From assembly GCA_030435675.1 (NCBI GenBank), contig CM059624.1:13726769-13790768 (forward strand): 64,000 bases of DNA, read 5' to 3'. Below are positions 25,524 through 37,270 of this stretch, piece after piece. Both the position numbers and the translations under genes were made by a program. The DNA comes from Steinernema hermaphroditum (taxonomy: Eukaryota; Nematoda; Chromadorea; Rhabditida; Steinernematidae). Position 1 is the stretch's first letter; each line of letters begins with the position of its first letter. Under the pieces are notes generated by a model. It saw nothing but the letters and a program-made list of their open reading frames with translations, made no database searches and was not told where the DNA came from.

Positions 25524-28500
25524 ACCCGCTGCGTTCTTCCTGGCCCTGAAATAATTCTCACTCGTTTACGTCAGCACAGTACAAAATCGTTCCAAAAACG
25601 GACCGACCACGGAGCAATAAAGACGCGCCCTATCAGTGCCCGCAACGGAAATCGTCCAAGGACGTCGTCGTCGCGAGCCGATCGCAACATACACTTTGTG
25701 ATAAGAAAAAGCGAACGCGCTCCACTGGCCGCATAAAAACGCTATTTACAAACAATCCATCACCTCCGGCGCAGCTTGCGGCAAGCCTGCCCATTTCCTC
25801 TGCTGCGAGCGGTGACGAGGAGCCAATAATAATCAATCACCACCCGGTGACGACGGCGCGGAAAAAGGCATAAAATTGCAGAAATAGCAAAGTGTAAGGT
25901 GGTTTTTGGGCGGTGCAAAACAGGGAGCTGTGGAGCTTGAACTTGTCAAGGTCGAATAGGAAGCGTCGTTCAAGCGTCGGATTTACCAAGTAGGTGGTCA
26001 AGAAAGTACGTAAAAGTGTAAATTATATTGAATCCACTATAATTCTGATCAAGTAAAGAAATCTCTCGAAACATCAGTATACTAAAGTGAGCATAAACCT
26101 CTATGCCCAACAACACAATTTGGATTTTCGAGATGCTAGTAGCTCTGCGGGTAGCAAGGCTAGTACTTAGAAAACGGCCGAAGTTTATCAATAAGCTATA
26201 AAAACATCGCCTTCATGTGAACTGAGAACTGACTGCCCCGCTGTGTGTGCTTTTTGGTCCAAATGAGAGCGGTCAGAATGGTCGGTTTCCAACGGCAGAT
26301 AAAAAGAGGACCCCGACCGACTTTCAAATCTGACACGTTTGAAATGAGCCACACAGACGGATGGGTACGACCGGTTATGTCACATTACGTCTCTGACGAT
26401 GCTAGGCCTTCCGTTTCAGCTTTCCAGTCACTATTAGCCTATTCTGTACCACAAGGCGTATGATAGGCCATGTACGGGGAGGAGATGAGGCTTGGAATGA
26501 GGCAGAGATCCGGGAAAGGATGAGAAATTTGACCAAACTCATTACTCACTTTCATTCGGGTGTTGCTGTTGGGAACCTGGATCACGCCAAGAATCATTCA
26601 AGCTTGCTGAACATGAAACATCACTTTGATTTTTGGATTGTGGACAGTGAAAGCGGCCGTAGGTCGCGGGACCTGTTAATTTAATCGAGCCTATTCTGTT
26701 AGCGTCAATCATCCCGCCCGCGGGGCTATCTGAAAGGTCGTTTACCACCGGGAGGCTACTGGCATTTTGCCACCCGAAGAGCTTACTTGGCCCTTACCAC
26801 TTAAATCGCCCACAACCGCACCAAAAAAAGCAAGGCACGGCACTCCAAGACGAGAACAAAAAGGGGCCATTTTCCGCCAATAACCATAGTGGTTTTCGGA
26901 AATATTCACCAATTATAAAGGGCAAAGGACCGTTAGCTTGTAAATTCTACTGTATACGGTCTTCCCTAAATGAGAGCCACTAATAGGTGTTTTCGGTTTG
27001 GGTCCACTCCACAGTATCTTCCAATACAACAACCAATACTTAGTGCAACCTAAAATGTCATTAGACATGTATGTACACTGTCATTGGGAACGCAATCAGT
27101 CGCTTCGACTAAAGACTACGATTCCAACCCAATTTTTATTGTTCTGTTGACTGTTTTTAATCCAGCGCCCACTCGTTCTAAACTGGTCTCTTAATGGGCT
27201 CATTAATTTTGCAATGTAATGGACGTCCCTGTTTGTTTTCGCTGCGTTTTTGTGTTTTTGCGTTCTTTGGGCGTACTGTGCATTTATCAGCGTACTGTAG
27301 CGGTTGTTTTGGTCGACAGTCGGGCGCTGTCCAAATGGTTTGTCTTCCAAATTGATGGTAGAAGGGGAAAACGCAGAAAATGGGTTGTATCGCTCGTTTC
27401 AAGATTGTCACTTGAGTGATGCCAGTCAAGTGCGTTCTGGCCAGTGACCTAAACTGTAAAACGAAAAAATCGATGAGCAGAAGTAGAAGCTAACGGTAGT
27501 TGGGTAGGTCTAGCCTCTTTGGCGTTATCAACGACAGCTTAAACTCGTGAAGACTGTTGAAGTTTTTCTTATCAGAAGGCGCCTCAGAGTTTCATCTCTC
27601 CTCCACTTGGTGACATATCAGAGACGTAGCAGTATACATGTGGTTGCAAAATGGAAAATACCGTTACAATGAACTTTGAACGGAAAAGAACAAACATAAA
27701 GATATCTATCGAGTCATCTTCGTGAATCACGCCAGGTTTAAAAGGTTTTCCCCGCTTATCTCTCGCTTTTATGACCATGGTGACATGTAACCGACCAGTT
27801 CTATTTGCGTGAGGAGCGCAACTGTGACTGTGTTCACAAAACAAAACGATGAAGCAACTATAAGAAGAAAAGATCATCAGTGATAGTCGTATTCATAGCA
27901 AAAATCTTTCTGGCGAATAACATAACATTTTTTAAAGGCTAAATCTTAGAATTCTTATGAATTGGCTGCTAGATCACCTTTGGTCGACCATCGTTCACCA
28001 GTGATGACTGTTTCACATAACATCGAATAGACGTTGTGTAAAAGAGGACCAGCGATGACGCAACTCCCGGACCACGGATCAGATGCAAGCTCAGAAGCGT
28101 CCGCTGTGCCGCAACGATATTCCGCTGCCGCAGCTGAAGATTTGCCGATTCCCAGATGCCCCCTGAAGTGCGCCGTCTACGACCGGTTCGACATCTACGC
28201 CGCGCCAGAGATGAAGTCATCTGCCAGACATCCTCTGTTTGTCTATTTTCGGTGTCGCGCAAGGAATAATGCCTTTGATTCAAGAAATAAAGTCAAAAGT
28301 CAAAAGTCAAAAAAGACGTTGTGTATATGCGTCATAAATTGGCGTGAAAGCGTGGAAACGTATCAAGTCGGCAAGCCTCAGAAAAATCAAAACGACTCGT
28401 CAAAACTATTTTGAGGCGTCTATTGTTTGTCAGTAGTACTGTACCGTGGTTCATAATCTTAAGATTAATCCTAAGCGTCTCACGTCTCCCTTTTTAAGAT

Positions 28501-30096
28501 TCGTGTGGTCGTGTGCTGAGGTACAGAGATCTAATACGTGCACAATATGCAAAAACACAACGTAAGCTTGCTGAAACAGTTCCACGAATACGTGCTGTGC
28601 CGAAGTCTATCACCGATACATCAAAATATACTTTGTTTGAAGGTGTCTACCATGGCTAGCGACACCGAAAACAAAAACATTTTTAGTGAAATATGTCACG
28701 TGAGTGTCTACTTACATGGCGACTTGCCAATTCAGCCAAGGCGCAAGAAGAACTTGTCCTACTACCCGTTAACAACGATAATGTCCACGTGTGGAAGCAG
28801 TAAGCGAGCTGATGCGGTGGCGAGCCGGAATCAATCCTAGCCGACTCGAACCACACACTCAGGGACAATTGACGCAATTTACCGACCCGGTTTCGAAGGA
28901 ATCACAAAAACGAAGAAACCAAAGCTTCGTGAAGATTCAGTAGTGACGAAACTTTATAGTAACATACAGGTCCGGTCAAAGAAGCGATTTCATGGACCAA
29001 ATTTGGAGAGTATATGCACATTGTCGTTCACCATTTTGGCGCAAACATCTTATGCATGGCAGTAAGTATTGTTCCACATTTTTTTATATGACAATACCAT
29101 ATTTAGAGTTTTGAACGCCTAGAAATGGAAGATTTGCTTTTGATTGGACAATAACCATTTTGATCGGACCTTGTCATCTCCTTGAAAATATAAGTTCTCA
29201 CGTTATTAAGGACGTTCTTTAACATAGTTAAACTAAAATTGCTCAAAAAGGCCGAGAACATTAGCATCCTTGAAGAATGCACGAGATCTCAAATGTCGAA
29301 TTTGTCATATCAGTGAGATTGATAATCAGTTTCGAATAATCCAAAAGGTAATCGAAATGACTCCAGATTTTTGAATTCAGGACGGAGTATCCATGATCAA
29401 CCAGTAGAAGAGCGTTGCCCACAAAAGGGCTTTGCAGTAAATAACCAAAATTAAACTTAGAACAGACTGAAAAATAAGAACGTGGGCTGACACCTCTCGA
29501 TGTTAATTATATGTGATAGGTTTCGACCGGTTCCAGTTGCTTCTCGACATCAACCGCAGGCGGAACTAATTAGAGGCCACGCGACTACCATTCAGCACAA
29601 CAGTCTCCATTGGAGCAACAGGGTGGAGGTAAAACGAGGGAACATAAAATCGATTCGCTAGCGGAAGTGTTTTACGAGTTTGTTGACTCAGAGCGGACAT
29701 AAACCGACGGTGTGTGTTTACAAACGGCGATCGGGTGGTGGCTAGCAAGAAAAAAGGTCGAAGTTTATGAAACCAGAGGGCGGCGGGCGTCTTTTATCTT
29801 CAAGGAGAGTATAGTCAGGCGAACGGAGGGTCGCTGGCCGGCCGGGGGCGATCGGCGTGCAAATCGATGCGAATTAGTGACGGCGTGGCGAGGTGGTTCA
29901 CGTGGACGCCGTTGTTCGATTGACGAATGAACAATCAGATAGGGGGTGACATCGCGTTGGAAAACAGCGCTGTTTTGGTCATTTCGGGGTGGCTCGTAGT
30001 GATGCTGTGAGACGAGAAGATGGAGGCGAAAGCAATTAGTCAACAGAGATCAAGTAGCTACAGTGTCTAGGATATAATGAACCAATTACAGTAAGT
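25524..30096. other. Mostly non-coding, 4.6 kb
   Basis: GC-richer islands at 25540-25860 and 29560-30030 are separated by AT-rich spacer. Open frames at 26245-26684, 28538-28840 and 29566-29930 lack splice support, signal sequences or recognisable motifs. One retroelement 3' end is listed separately at about 28055-28311. Confidence 0.35.
28055..28311 (+). mobile_element. 3' end of a non-LTR retroelement (likely)
   Basis: The stretch ends with AATGCCTTTGATTCAAGAAA followed by TAAAG and three TCAAAAG-type repeats. The same ending, AATGCTTTTGAGTCGTGAAT then AAAGTCAAGTCAAGTCAA, occurs at 51638-51676. A shared terminal sequence closing in a short tandem repeat is typical of LINE 3' ends. The preceding about 200 bp are GC-rich and open on both strands, which could be the last part of an ORF2, but no motif confirms this. 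Confidence 0.45.
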
Positions 30097-30512
30097 ATGG
30101 GAACCAGGGCTGTGCGAAACTCAAAACTCGGATGTCACAACTCAAAACTCAAAGCTTTTTTGACGACCTCAAAACCAAAACTCAAAAATCAAAACCAAAA
30201 CTCAAAACTCAAAACTTAAAGCCATTTGTGACAGAAATACAGTAAAAGTTCCTTCAGCAAAGTCTTCCAGAAAGCCGTTTGAGTTTAGAAACGGTAGCTT
30301 TTGGAGATTGTCGGGTGTCGCCGACCTTCGGAGATTGACCAGTGGCGGTGATGCCACGGAGAAGACCCTCTCGCGTCCAGCATGGACAGTGCTTCAAGGC
30401 CGAGTTTTGAGTCGAGTTTTGCCAAAAAGTCCAAACTCAAAACTCAAAACCCAAAAAAGGCCTCAAAACCCCAAAACTCAAAGCTGAAAACTCGCACAGC
30501 CCTGATGGGAAC
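30097..30512. mobile_element. hAT-type MITE with intact 8-bp target duplication
   Basis: The element spans 30105-30504 (400 bp). Its ends are perfect 13-bp inverted repeats, CAGGGCTGTGCGA and TCGCACAGCCCTG. The flanking 8-mers 30097-30104 and 30505-30512 are both ATGGGAAC. An 8-bp duplication with CAGGG-type ends is diagnostic of the hAT superfamily. The inside has many subterminal CAAAACT/AAACTCA motifs near both ends and no transposase, so it needed help in trans. The exact duplication suggests recent insertion. Confidence 0.93.
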
Positions 30513-31312
30513 GAAAGGTGTCTTTGTTCGATGAGAACCAAACTCTTTGTTAGCCAGGTTTTGTTTCAGTTTGTACGAGATTTGTGTTTTGGTACAAAAA
30601 AAAACTAAAAAAATGAAGGGAACAAACGGGTCTTTTCTACTGTAGGGGTTCCTTGTTTTTGTAGCTCTCCCGCGGTTCCTTGTATATTTTATTGGCGTTG
30701 TTCTTTTGCTGTTCGCACTATAACAAAAGGAAAAAGTATTTGACCATAAAGCCGTTGCAATGGTCCCCCCCCCGGGGGGGATCTGATGTCCTAGGCAATC
30801 TCACACCGCTCGCTTGCTCTGCTCCTAATCACTAAGAGGGTAAGTAATCTCAAAACCACGATCCTAATAACTCACATCATTTTCTGACGACAGTGGCCAT
30901 TGCCATTGCGAATTTATGCCCTCACTGCAGTCCACATAATCGATAGTTTTTTACGTAGAATCAGAGGTGGAATACCACACGCATCGGTTGGAACGTGTAA
31001 TGTTAAACAGAAGCTATATGTATAAGCTTCGATAGCACACGAGGATAATGTCCAATCGAATGGAGCCCGCCGATCTGTGTCTTCCCGGATGACTTCAAAA
31101 AATGAAAGAGCAAATCCATTCTTTATTTACCCTTTTGTGCTTTGATGAAACTTGCTCAGCTGTTGATCTTCCTCTTTACTCTACTACTATTCGCTCCACG
31201 CGCTCCATATGGTATTCCACCTCTCATCTTATTTAAGTCTTCTGTCCTCTTTTGCATCTTTCCGATTCCGATTTCATCGTGAAACTGTTAGAATTTACAT
31301 AGAAAACTACTA
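30513..31312. other. Non-genic spacer
   Basis: AT-rich, with a C9G7-type palindromic homopolymer run near 30766-30781. No gene is seen. The lower end is the 3' flank of the Ly6-like gene. Confidence 0.4.
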
Positions 31313-31888
31313 TCACAAGTAGATAACCACAATTTCAAAAATGATCAATAATATCGCAGTCGTCGAACAGAAGATCATCGAAGATGACAGTGGTTGATAG
31401 TAGGCCCGCTTGTCGAAATCGTTGCACAGCGAAGAGTTACAGCATCTAAATCGTGTGTTCCTATGAACGGAGTAGTCCATTTTCCAAGACACACCTTATA
31501 CACAGAGTCTGGAACAACCCAAATCCGTGTTCCCAGCATCCAGGAGAACAAGATTCCGAGCAGTCTCTGTTGATTTCCACGAGAAATCCGTTTAGATTAG
31601 TTACGGCCGACTGAAACGCATCCCAAAACAATGTCAAGAACGTCTAGGACCACCCACTGAGCAATAATCCTCTCGTGCCGAGCACACTCTGGTCATGTCG
31701 TGGCCCATCTTTTCCGAACTGAGACAGTCGGGGTCCTGGTCCACTCCATCGGCGACGTCTTTCGTTCTCCGCGAGTGGTGACAATAAAAACATCTCAGCT
31801 TGGAGTTCGAAGAATTATTCGTAGGTTCAGCCCAGGCGAATAAATTTGACGCAAGGACAATTAGGCCCAACAGCCGTTCGCCGCGCAT
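31313..31888 (-). CDS. Ly6/uPAR (three-finger) protein, likely GPI-anchored
   Basis: Exons are 31888-31658, 31610-31495 and 31445-31313, giving 480 nt (159 aa) with all phases consistent. Residues 1-20 are a signal peptide (MRGERLLGLIVLASNLFAWA). The LU-domain cysteine pattern then follows: LRCFYC near residue 31, DPDC, RVC, DYC, then DCSESCSPGCWEHGFG, LC and the signature CCNSSLCND. The last about 30 residues are hydrophobic (CSTTAILLIIFEIVVIYL), as expected for a GPI-attachment signal or a C-terminal membrane anchor. Such nematode proteins sit on the outer cell surface and often modulate receptors or channels. Donors are GTGGG and GTGTG, acceptors TTTCAG and TTTAG. Partner unknown. Confidence 0.88.
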
Positions 31889-32767
31889 TTTCTCGTAATA
31901 ACACAGCCGCCAAGGACCTTAGGCGGCAAAGAGAAGGACGCGCATGTGGCCCACCTGTTGGGTGAGTCGATAAGTGGCGGAGAAATTGATTTATTCTGTC
32001 TGCCTTTTTCTTGAATGAGTCTGATAGTTCTAGTTTTTGTCGGATTGCTATAAGGGAAAGCCATATTGGAAGCAGAGTCCTTCGACCACATCGGCTGAAC
32101 TAGAGAAGTGGTCAGATCATCATCCGTATACCAGATGTTCTTCGAGTAAATATTGGGTCAAAAAAAATCATACTCCCTTTAGATTTTGTTTTGACAATAA
32201 ATTCTTGATTAAATAGTTTAAAAAGGAGCTTTGTCGGTTTCAGTCAAAACAGTTTTGTCAGGCGCAGTCTGTTTTGTCAAGTTCTTGTTAATCTGATGAT
32301 TAGATTTGATGATGTGATGATTGTTAGTTATAGCCGAATATAGCGAAAAATGTATCGCATCGAACAGATCATCGAATGGATTTCAGAATTTCATCCTATT
32401 GATGATGCTGAGACAAGTTCTTTGATGAAGACCACTGCATGAAGACCAACTCAATGCTATCTTCAAGGGGAGTACAGAGGGGACATCGGATCCACCGGAA
32501 AGTCTCAAACATTTGTTCCATCGTCGCTTCCCTTTATGCGACCTTTTTCCGTGTCGTTTTAACTTAAATTCCGGCGCTAAACTACGGAGTATCTTATTCA
32601 GTTCAGTTCATCGAGAAATAACAAACATTGAGTCTTGCAACGACAACCCTGATGTCGTGTGATATCAACACTATCTACGCAATGAATTGAACGATTTACC
32701 TTCTGGCTCTATTTCTTCTGTCAAGCTTATTTAGTTCTGAATTTCACATCAGTTACAGAACCACAAA
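31889..32767. other. Divergent promoter region
   Basis: Separates the minus-strand Ly6-like gene from the plus-strand S11 gene. AT-rich; an acceptor-like TTACAG lies ten bases before the S11 start. No other feature is supported. Confidence 0.4.
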
Positions 32768-34020
32768 ATGGCGATGCGCTCTCTGGCCGCGCTCGTCGAG
32801 AACCTCGCCATCGGCACGCGTTACTCGGCCGTCACCGCGTCTCGAAAGCGATTCATCTCTTATTCGCCTATCTTGGCCGACTCTCTTCGTGATAACCATC
32901 GCCAAGGCGTTAAGCTGGCCCGGAGTCAGATGGCCACTGCCGAGGGAACTGTTGGGGCCGACAGGTTTGTAGTTTGAATGTTACAAAGTAAAAATATCGC
33001 CAAAAATGTGCATTGCACTCCTAGTATCGGCACGGCCTAGGTGAAGGAGGTATGATTGTGAAAAAACTGTCGAGTTTGTTGATCTACAAGACGCCAAATG
33101 CGTCAACGATCTCTCTTCTGAAGAAGGTTGTCCAAAAAACCACACTCGGGCAGTTCAAGAGGATACTTTTAAGGACAAACTTGTCCAAATCATCAAGATT
33201 TACCTATGCTAAGCATTTAAGATTTTGTATTTAATGGACAGCGCTGCTATCAAAGAAGTCGTGAACGTGGAACTGCTGAAAATCAAAAACTTTCTTCTTT
33301 ATAGGTATCCTAGCTTTTAGAGGAAAAGCTAGCTCTAAGGATGAGGTCTTTCCCATTGAAAGAAACTTTTCGACGCTTGAAAATGGTCATTGAGAATCCC
33401 TAATATCACAAAATCTACGTTTTTTAAGTGTTACGAACGTTATTAAAAACTGGTTTCCTATCCAAAAGATCATCGATTCTAGCTGGATTGCTGTCGATAC
33501 GTCGAACATCGACCGTCACCTGCCCACACCCGAAATCTTCAAGCAGCAATTCAACGGAATCGCCTACGAAGAGCTTCCCATCGTCTATATTAATGCGTCG
33601 AAAAACAATACGCTTGTGCAGGTCACCGACCATAAGGTGAGCTCCAGATCGATGATCATCATGCTATTTTGTGCACTCTCTTCTTGAGAGACCATCCCAC
33701 AGTTTAGAAATGTTTTATGCTGACTATTTAAAGCTGTATTGCAGTTCAACATCATCACGTACACGTCGTGCCGCCTGGAAGGATTCAAGAACGCGCGGAA
33801 GAAGACGAACATCGCCGGCCAAACGACGGGAGTCGCCGCCGGACAGCGCCTCGTCCGACGCGGTATCCGGACTGTCCGAGTGGTTGTCAAGGGTGTCGGC
33901 CCTGGAAGGATGACCTGCGTCAAGGGCCTCACCGTCGCCGGAGTGGAGGTCGTCTCCATCACCGATCACACGCCCCTGAAAGAACTTGGCCCGCGCCCCC
34001 GGAAGATTCGCAGAGTTTAG
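32768..34020 (+). CDS. mrps-11: Mitochondrial ribosomal protein S11 (uS11m), copy 1
   Basis: Small-subunit mitoribosome protein. Exons are 32768-32964, 33483-33636 and 33745-34020, giving 627 nt (208 aa). The first about 60 residues are Arg/Ser/Ala-rich with few acidic residues, fitting a mitochondrial targeting leader. The S11 core follows: HLPTPEIFKQQFNGIAYEEL, NTLVQVTDHK, TSCRLEGFKNARKKTNIAGQ, AAGQRLVRRGI, VVVKGVGPGRM and the closing DHTPLKELGPRPRKIRRV. Intron 1 is long (518 nt) beside 48 nt in copy 2. Exon 3 differs from copy 2 at only six of 276 bases, while exon 1 is strongly diverged. No lesion is visible, so both copies may be expressed. Confidence 0.95.
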
Positions 34021-35283
34021 GCACGTAGTTCTCATTGTTGTTTCGACTGTTCTTTGTTATGCGATGTAAATAACTAGGAATTCTCGAGCTTTGGGCCCTG
34101 TCAGGAAATGAATCGTGAAGACTGGACGAAGACGTATTATTCGGTCTTGATGACACGTTGTTATCCTTGAATGATTTTGGGGATATTGGCACAAATCAGA
34201 AGATGCCTCTCTCTATCGTTTCCCCAATCCTGATGCGTCACACCCTGAAGACGATAGTGGATTACGGTAGCCATCTTTTCTATGCGCTGTGTAGAGTCTT
34301 TGCAAATTTGGTTCAAACAGGTTCAAATCTGACTATTTAAACGATCCACTATATGAAGATCTGGCTAACTCGCTGTCTTACCGTGCGACACTTACGACAA
34401 CGACGTTCTGTCTACGTCTGTCTCGTTTTGCAGAGAGGGTGTCTCGAATAAACTAGACAACATTGAGCGATCACCGCCGACTGTCTGCACCGAGTGCTCT
34501 GAGATTGCTTGCTTAAATGAACATTGCTCTGTCAACCGGTCGAAATGCTCGTAGTAGACTGAATGTGATTGTCTGTCTAGGCAGTAGTATTTTCGAGATG
34601 CTGTCGCAGTAAGTATCGCAGCCTCGCTGGTTCGCATATTTCGCCCGCTCTCACGCTCCGCAGTTAAACCCCTTGCATCTAGCCTGGCCTACGCACTTTA
34701 CATTCAAACCGATCATATGGCGCATGTTTCCCAGCTGACTACACCTGTTCCCGCGCCTTTTTTCATCTCAGACGACGAACGTACGTTTTTCCCCACTTGG
34801 ATGGATTTTCGAACGCTGAAGACTCTCTCGCTCGCTCGACCGTGGTCTCCCGCTCGCTAGGAAGAGAGCGCGGCTTTTCTGTTACCGTTGTATCGCGTTT
34901 GTGCGAACATTTGTCTTGTTGCCTTTATTGATTTAAAAAATTCTATTTTAGCCGTTTTTGTCAGCTATGAGGTTATCCCGTAGTTGTCAAGATGCTTAGT
35001 GTCTTCAATTGATGTCGATTGGATTGATGGTTTAAGGCGTGCCGCTGTACGCGCAGTCTCTTTTATTAAGATATCCAACTACGGAGCGTTTAGATGATGG
35101 AGAATGCATAGTTCGCTTGTCCATAGTTCATTTTAAGCGTTCGCATTTTGTTCTGAGTATCGCGTAACCGTCAAGCGTTCTTTTGGCTCTGATTCTTGCA
35201 TTTCTCTTCGTGCTTGTTACCTTGTCCGTGCTTTCATGATCCACCAGTGCTCTTATTTTGTTTGCTGTTTCAGTCCAACAGAA
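34021..35283. other. Intergenic with probable promoter
   Basis: No supported gene. Contains CTCGCTCGCTCGACC and CCCGCTCGCTAGG pyrimidine/GC motifs near 34826-34860. Upstream of the following plus-strand gene an acceptor (GCTGTTTCAG) ends near 35273. A promoter for the downstream gene block would be expected here. Confidence 0.35.
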
Positions 35284-35690
35284 ATGGAATTATTTCCGAT
35301 TTTCTCCACCATTGACGAGTTGTTCAAGTACTACTTCGGAATCGGACATATGCCGATGGCCTTCTTTGTGGTCACCTTGGCAATGATCTTCTCTTGTACG
35401 AGAGCTGTTCCGAAAGTAGTAATGTATCTTATTATGGTGAGTTTTATTTTCAACATTTTTTTTCAGTATATTTCCTTCAGATGCTCGTTGTTCCTGCCTT
35501 CCTGGGTTACCTTCTCCTGTTTTACCAGGCGAAGAGGTTTCCACGATCTCTCAACGAAGAGCAGGTTGTCCGTGTTATAGTCGATAGCGTCTTCGCTTTG
35601 TTCACCTTTGCGTTTGGTTTCATTTTGTTTGATACGAACAGAAGGCATGAAGAAGATGAAGAAAGGCTGGATGACTTGCACGAGGACTAG
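35284..35690 (+). CDS. Small multi-pass membrane protein, unrecognised
   Basis: Exons are 35284-35436 and 35481-35690, giving 120 aa. Three hydrophobic segments are visible: about residues 24-40 (MAFFVVTLAMIFSC), 44-66 (VVMYLIMMLVVPAFLGYLLL) and 84-102 (VFALFTFAFGFILFD). The tail is very acidic (RRHEEDEERLDDLHED). Of the two possible acceptors, the one at 35480 keeps the hydrophobic frame; using 35466 would shift it. A TTTCAG acceptor ten bases before the ATG suggests trans-splicing. It lies between the two S11 genes, followed by V-ATPase F, so it may be the first gene of an operon. I do not recognise the family. A short endomembrane or mitochondrial inner-membrane protein is plausible. Confidence 0.75.
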
Positions 35691-36065
35691 GAACAGAATG
35701 ATCCAGAATTGCCTGCCAGTGATTATTCTCTATATTTGATTCTGTGTATTGCTATTGGTTGAATTAATTATTGCCTATTAAAGGCCTTTTAAGTATTGTA
35801 TTGGTGAATTTTTGTTGAGAGGGTTCGAGCCACGTGGTATGTGCTAGTGGATTTGTGAGTGTTAGCGTGGTGGTTCATGGTTTCTCTCAGCTGTCCGCTG
35901 CTCGCGATTCATAACAGTGAACGCCCTTTTAAGCGCTCGCATGTTGTTCTGAATGTGGGTGGCGTAGCATTCTTTCGGTTCTGATTGTTGCATTTCTCTT
36001 CGTGCTTGTTACCTAGGGCAGTCATGGTCCAATCTTATTTCGTTTGCCGTTTCAGAGCCACAGAA
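35691..36065 (+). promoter_or_regulatory. Intercistronic spacer with trans-splice acceptor
   Basis: A 375-nt gap. It holds a possible polyadenylation region (ATTAATTATTGCCTATTAAAGG near 35763) and ends with GCCGTTTCAG at about 36046-36055, ten bases before the ATG of S11 copy 2. The arrangement fits processing of a polycistronic nematode transcript, but the gap is longer than the roughly 100 nt usual in C. elegans. Confidence 0.45.
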
Positions 36066-36783
36066 ATGGCAGTACGATCAGTAGCCACACTCGTCGAGAA
36101 TCTCATAGTTGGAGTCCGTCATCTTAGTGTCGCTGCGTGCCAGAGGCGATTCATCTCATGCTCGTCGACTCTGGGCGATTCGCTCCGTGACAACCATCGT
36201 CAGGGCGTGAAGCTACACAAAAGTCAGCTCGATGTTGCTGAGGGGACGATTGGAGCAGAAAGGTTGGCGCTTCTGAACTTTCTGGATAAAACATTATCTG
36301 CTGCTTTCAGCTGGATCTCCGTCGACACATCGAATATCGACCGTCACCTGCCCACGCCCGAAGTCTTCAAGCAGCAATTCAACGGAATCGCATACGAAGA
36401 GCTCCCGATAGTGTATATAAATGCTACGAAAAATAACACACTCGTGCAGGTTACGGACCACAAGGTGAGGTTGCGTCTGCACTGCGCAAACTGATGGAAT
36501 GTTCCAGTTCAACATCATCACATACACGTCGTGCCGCCTGGAAGGATTCAAGAACGCGCGGAAGAAGACGAACATCGCCGGTCAAACGACGGGAGTCGCC
36601 GCCGGACAGCGCCTCGTCCGACGCGGTATCCGGACTGTCCGAGTGGTTGTCAAGGGTGTCGGCCCTGGAAGGATGACCTGCGTCAAGGGCCTCACCGTCG
36701 CTGGAGTGGATGTCGTCTCCATCACCGATCACACGCCCCTAAAAGAACTTGGCCCGCGCCCCCGGAAGATTCGCAGAGTTTAA
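36066..36783 (+). CDS. mrps-11: Mitochondrial ribosomal protein S11 (uS11m), copy 2
   Basis: Exons are 36066-36262, 36311-36464 and 36508-36783, giving 208 aa with the same exon lengths (197, 154, 276) as copy 1. The leader reads MAVRSVATLVENLIVGVRH, and the S11 core carries the same motifs. Compared with copy 1, exon 1 shows roughly one third of residues changed, exon 2 three of 52, and exon 3 one (Glu to Asp). The introns are short (48 and 43 nt). Its place between the membrane-protein gene and V-ATPase F, with an acceptor directly upstream, suggests this is the ancestral, operon-resident copy and that copy 1 is the duplicate; this is inference. Confidence 0.95.
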
Positions 36784-37270
36784 GCACGTAGCTCTCATTG
36801 TTGTTTCAAGTGTTGTTGTCTTCGTTTCTTTGTTTTGCTTGTACAAGGCGTAGTAGTCGGTGGGAGTCCAGATTCTCGTCAAGTTGGTTGATGTCCCTTG
36901 TACGCCTATTTCAATTCCACCCAGTCGGTGTGAACGGAGTACTTTAAGTGTGGCTCTGTTACGTTATGAACGTCGATGTTCCATTTGCTTTTGAAGTGTT
37001 TGGGCCATTTTGTCATGTTTTTGAGCGTGAAGTGAGCCGCGACACTAGAATGCAACATCACGTGCGCTCTGATTTGCCTCTTTATATAAGTACTTGTTAG
37101 TGCCTGTCGTTTTGAAGTCGTGTCGTGGTTACGTTCTGTGTACCAGTGTGAACGATATTCTTTGGCATCACCGAGAAACTGTCATTCGGCGTTTAATTCG
37201 TGACATTACCGCTTGATTGTTGTGCCGTCTCTTCGCGTTATTCATGTTGTTCATCATTTCAGACACTCCA

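Noticed and set aside
33052..33234. 60-aa open frame inside intron 1 of S11 copy 1
   Set aside because: No homology visible and no start context; the intron is simply longer than in copy 2.
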